Below, piece by piece: positions 61,168-64,000 of a stretch of DNA of 64,000 nucleotides. This stretch comes from an uncultured Flavobacteriaceae bacterium. GTDB taxonomy: Bacteria; Bacteroidota; Bacteroidia; Flavobacteriales; Flavobacteriaceae. Below the pieces are notes generated by a model that was not told the origin of the DNA, ran no database searches, and saw only the letters and a list, made by a program, of their open reading frames with translations. Within the stretch, counting starts at the first letter, position 1; each line of letters begins with the position of its first letter. The translations under genes were made by a program, and so were the position numbers. The stretch is from the NCBI GenBank assembly GCA_947493535.1, contig CANLRK010000001.1, positions 124,001 through 188,000 on the forward strand. The letters run 5' to 3'.

Positions 61168-63615
61168 TTACGATCCGCACATCAAACAATCGTCTCCTTG
61201 ACCTTCTTTTGCTTGTGCTATCATCTGTTTAAATTCTTCTGGCGAAATAGCTTCTGCTTCAATAGAATTAGCATTAGCTACTACTTCTTTTCTCTTTTGA
61301 ACTAAACGTTCATTTTGCGTAGTTGTTTCAACTGGCGCTTCTTTTTTCTCAACACTTAAGGAGAATTTTTTTGCATCTACAGCTGATTTGGTTCTTAGGT
61401 AGTACATTCCAGTTTTTAAACCAGACTTCCAAGCATAAAAATGCATTGAAGTTAACTTAGCCATAGTTGCCCCTTCCATAAATAAGTTTAAAGATTGAGA
61501 CTGATCAATAAAATAACCTCTATGACGCGACATATCAATAATATCTTTCATGCTCATTTCCCATACAGTTTTATAAAGGTCTTTTATATGCTGCGGAATA
61601 GTATCGATATTTTGAACAGATCCGTTCGCACGCATGATAGCAATTTTAACCTCATCATTCCACAAACCTAACTCTACTAAATCTTCTAAAAGATGCTTAT
61701 TTACTACAATAAACTCACCAGATAATACACGACGAGTGTATATATTAGAAGTATACGGCTCAAAACATTCATTGTTTCCTAATATCTGTGAGGTAGATGC
61801 TGTTGGCATAGGTGCCATTAATAATGAGTTTCTTACACCGTGTTCCATTACCTCTTTTCGTAATGCTGCCCAATCCCAACGTCCGCTTAACTCTTCATCT
61901 TTAATCCCCCACATGTTGTATTGGAACTCTCCTTTTGAAATTGGCGAACCTTCAAAAGTTGAATATGCTCCTTTTTCTTTGGCTATTTCCATTGAAGCAG
62001 TTACTGCTGCAAAATAAATAGTTTCAAAAATATCTTTATTTAACTTTTTAGCTTCATCAGAAGTAAAAGGTAAACGTAATTTAATAAAGGTATCTGCCAA
62101 TCCTTGCACTCCTAAACCTACTGGACGGTGGCGGAAGTTTGAGTTTTCAGCTTCTTTAACAGGATAATAGTTTCTATCAATTACCTTGTCTAAGTTTTTA
62201 GTTACACGCTTTGTTACATTAAATAGTTCTTCATGATCATACGCACCATCTTTTACAAACATTGGTAATGCTATTGAAGCTAAATTACAAACCGCTACTT
62301 CATCTGGTGATGTATATTCCATGATTTCTGTACACAAGTTTGAAGAACGTATTGTACCTAAATTTTTCTGGTTTGATTTTTTATTGGCTGCGTCTTTATA
62401 CAACATGTACGGAGTACCTGTTTCAATTTGCGACTCTAAAATCTTTTCCCAAAGCTCACGTGCTTTAATGGTTTTTCTCCCTCTTCCTTCTGCTTCATAC
62501 TTAGTATACATTGCTTCAAACTCATCACCGTAAACATCACACAAACCTGGGCATTCATGTGGACACATTAATGTCCATTCAGCATCATCTTGTACTCGTT
62601 TCATAAACAAGTCTGACATCCACATTGCGTAAAATAAATCTCTTGCACGCATTTCTTCTTTACCATGATTCTTTTTTAAATCAAGGAAATCAAAAATATC
62701 TGCATGCCAAGGTTCTATGTAAATAGCAAAAGATCCTTTACGTTTTCCTCCACCTTGATCTACATAACGAGCAGTATCATTAAACACACGTAACATCGGT
62801 ACAATACCATTAGAAGTTCCGTTAGTTCCTGCAATGTATGATCCTGTAGCTCTAATGTCATGTATAGATAACCCTATTCCTCCTGCCGACTGCGATATTT
62901 TTGCTGTTTGCTTAAGGGTGTCATAAATACCATCAATACTATCATCTTTCATGGTTAACAAGAAGCATGATGACATTTGAGGTTTTGGCGTACCTGAATT
63001 AAATAAGGTTGGGGTAGCATGCGTGAAATACTTTTTAGACATTAGGTTATAGGTTTCTATAGCCGCATCTAAATCGTCTATATGAATACCTACGGAAACA
63101 CGCATTAACATATGTTGCGGACGCTCTACAATATTCCCATTTAACTTCATTAAATAAGAACGTTCTAAAGTCTTAAACCCAAAGTAATCGTAATTAAAAT
63201 CTCTACTGTAAATAATAGCGGCATCTAATTTAGCGGCATTATCTGTTATTACTTTATACACTTCGTCTGATAGCAACGGAGACTCTTTACCTGTTCTTGG
63301 ATTTACGTAAGTGTATAAATCAGCCATAGTATCAGAAAATGACTTTTTAGTATTCTTATGTAAGTTAGAAATTGAAATACGTGCTGCTAATTTTGCATAA
63401 TCTGGATGCGTGGTTGTCATTGTTGCAGCTTGTTCAGCAGCCAGGTTATCTAATTCTGATGTAGTAACTCCGTCATACAATCCTTCAATTACTTTCATGG
63501 CCACCTTTACAGGGTCAACCAATTCATTTAATTCATAACAAAGTTTTTTAATTCTCGCCGTTATTTTATCAAACATAATCGGCTGCTTAGTGCCGTTTCT
63601 TTTTACTACATACAT
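61168..63615 (-). CDS. nrdA: Ribonucleoside-diphosphate reductase, alpha subunit (class I)
   Basis: 815 residues. An N-terminal ATP-cone (residues about 1-90) gives allosteric control of overall activity. The 10-strand barrel carries the substrate cysteines (MSSCFLLT and [11 protein letters not shown]), and the C-terminal redox pair CLMC is at 810-813. It reduces NDPs to dNDPs with the NrdB radical subunit. It is preceded by nrdB on the same strand after 149 bases, and the order nrdB-nrdA is common in Bacteroidota. Confidence 0.96.
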   Translation of the reverse strand: MYVVKRNGTKQPIMFDKITARIKKLCYELNELVDPVKVAMKVIEGLYDGVTTSELDNLAAEQAATMTTTHPDYAKLAARISISNLHKNTKKSFSDTMADLYTYVNPRTGKESPLLSDEVYKVITDNAAKLDAAIIYSRDFNYDYFGFKTLERSYLMKLNGNIVERPQHMLMRVSVGIHIDDLDAAIETYNLMSKKYFTHATPTLFNSGTPKPQMSSCFLLTMKDDSIDGIYDTLKQTAKISQSAGGIGLSIHDIRATGSYIAGTNGTSNGIVPMLRVFNDTARYVDQGGGKRKGSFAIYIEPWHADIFDFLDLKKNHGKEEMRARDLFYAMWMSDLFMKRVQDDAEWTLMCPHECPGLCDVYGDEFEAMYTKYEAEGRGRKTIKARELWEKILESQIETGTPYMLYKDAANKKSNQKNLGTIRSSNLCTEIMEYTSPDEVAVCNLASIALPMFVKDGAYDHEELFNVTKRVTKNLDKVIDRNYYPVKEAENSNFRHRPVGLGVQGLADTFIKLRLPFTSDEAKKLNKDIFETIYFAAVTASMEIAKEKGAYSTFEGSPISKGEFQYNMWGIKDEELSGRWDWAALRKEVMEHGVRNSLLMAPMPTASTSQILGNNECFEPYTSNIYTRRVLSGEFIVVNKHLLEDLVELGLWNDEVKIAIMRANGSVQNIDTIPQHIKDLYKTVWEMSMKDIIDMSRHRGYFIDQSQSLNLFMEGATMAKLTSMHFYAWKSGLKTGMYYLRTKSAVDAKKFSLSVEKKEAPVETTTQNERLVQKRKEVVANANSIEAEAISPEEFKQMIAQAKEGQGDDCLMCGS

Positions 63616-63632
63616 AGGTCCCGTTGTTATTA

Positions 63633-63648
63633 AATATTAGTTAATATT
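63633..63648. promoter_or_regulatory. Inverted repeat in the nrdB-nrdA gap (near nrdA)
   Basis: AATATTA and TAATATT with a GT spacer, a perfect 7+7 bp palindrome 18 bases before the nrdA ATG. AT-only, so chance is a real alternative. Confidence 0.35.
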
Positions 63649-63670
63649 ATTGCTTACAGAATAGCTAGGC

Positions 63671-63684
63671 CATTCTATAGAATG
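63671..63684. promoter_or_regulatory. 14-bp perfect palindrome in the nrdB-nrdA gap
   Basis: CATTCTATAGAATG, 56 bases before nrdA. It does not match the NrdR box consensus. It may be an operator for an internal promoter or a short RNA hairpin. Confidence 0.4.
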
Positions 63685-63764
63685 ATGTTTTTATTTTAAA
63701 ATTTTGTTTTTACTTATGTGTTTTTGGGGAAAACACGTGTAAATTTTGCTGGAGCAAGTTTTTA

Positions 63765-64000
63765 TTAAAAATCTTCGTCAAAGCTAATTTTATCGCTTCC
63801 TTCTTCTTTGTTTAACACTCCTGCCTTTTGATATTCCGAAACTCTTTTTTCAAAGAAGTTTGTTTTACCTTGTAATGAAATCATGTCCATAAAATCAAAC
63901 GGATTGGTAGCATTGTACACTTTATCACAGTTCAACTCTAACAGCAATCTATCAGCTACATATTCTAAATACTGAATCATTAATTTCGCGTTCATCCCAA
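63765..64000 (-). CDS. nrdB: Ribonucleoside-diphosphate reductase, beta subunit, C-terminal part
   Basis: Only the last 78 codons are in the window; the frame stays open to the edge, so the ATG at 63995 is internal. The fragment [19 protein letters not shown] and [20 protein letters not shown] is the last helix bundle and tail of class I NrdB. The C-terminal KISFDEDF is the peptide that docks on NrdA. The radical and iron ligands lie outside. It is the upstream gene of the nrdB-nrdA pair. Confidence 0.92.
   Translation of the reverse strand, partial: GMNAKLMIQYLEYVADRLLLELNCDKVYNATNPFDFMDMISLQGKTNFFEKRVSEYQKAGVLNKEEGSDKISFDEDF

Noticed and set aside
1-64000. CRISPR arrays, insertion sequences, prophage, rRNA operons
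   Set aside because: I looked for regularly spaced repeats, transposase or integrase motifs and rRNA sequence and saw none.

Overview
The window is chromosomal DNA from a low-GC member of the Bacteroidota, most likely family Flavobacteriaceae. The evidence is TAnnTTTG-type -7 promoter elements with TTG about 18-20 bases upstream, weak Shine-Dalgarno signals, CarboxypepD-reg/TonB receptors, a DnaE with a built-in N-terminal proofreading exonuclease, and many small Bacteroidota-type lipoproteins. I see no rRNA, transposase, phage, plasmid or CRISPR features. The genus cannot be settled from sequence alone; a marine Tenacibaculum/Polaribacter-like organism is a guess.

Layout. 1-6.3 kb (minus strand): truncated DUF58 protein, thioredoxin, DNA polymerase III alpha, AlkB-like dioxygenase. 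6.3-12.8 kb: rpsP-rimM, tRNA-Ser(GGA), a glycosyltransferase, an unknown protein with kinase-like motifs, a TrmN6-type methyltransferase, glutaryl-CoA dehydrogenase and a metallophosphoesterase. 12.8-18.9 kb: 2-oxoglutarate dehydrogenase E1-E2 operon, a small outer-membrane protein and a polyprenyl synthase pair. 19-25.6 kb: a self-contained tetR-tolC-adaptor-RND efflux operon with a strong candidate operator. 25.7-31.3 kb: aspS, M1 aminopeptidase lipoprotein, cold-shock protein, dGTPase. 31.4-41.9 kb: a likely phosphate-acquisition region (TonB receptor, lipoprotein, SulP transporter, OprO/P-type porin, PiT transporter fused to a PhoU-like domain). 42-46.4 kb: translation genes rplM-rpsI, rpsB-tsf, pyrH-frr. 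46.5-57 kb: RND/MMPL protein, asnS, rpoN, a PAP2-like membrane protein, a beta-barrel protein, and a catalytic/non-catalytic M16 peptidase pair. 57-64 kb: EamA transporter, acetyl-CoA synthetase, a cysteine-rich metal-binding lipoprotein, a small membrane protein, and the class I ribonucleotide reductase genes nrdB (partial)-nrdA.

Most of the window is housekeeping. The parts most worth following up are: (i) TAACATT-type direct repeats at 11-bp spacing in front of three phosphate-region genes, a candidate Bacteroidota Pho box; (ii) a perfect 8+8 bp inverted repeat over the TetR-operon promoter; (iii) the kinase-like orphan protein at 8.6-9.6 kb; (iv) a lipoprotein with a heavy-metal domain and a duplicated C-x3-C-x3-CC tail; (v) an apparently leaderless dnaE promoter; and (vi) hairpins in the ribosomal-protein mRNA leaders. 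No intergenic gap exceeds about 275 bases, so there are no large unexplained stretches.
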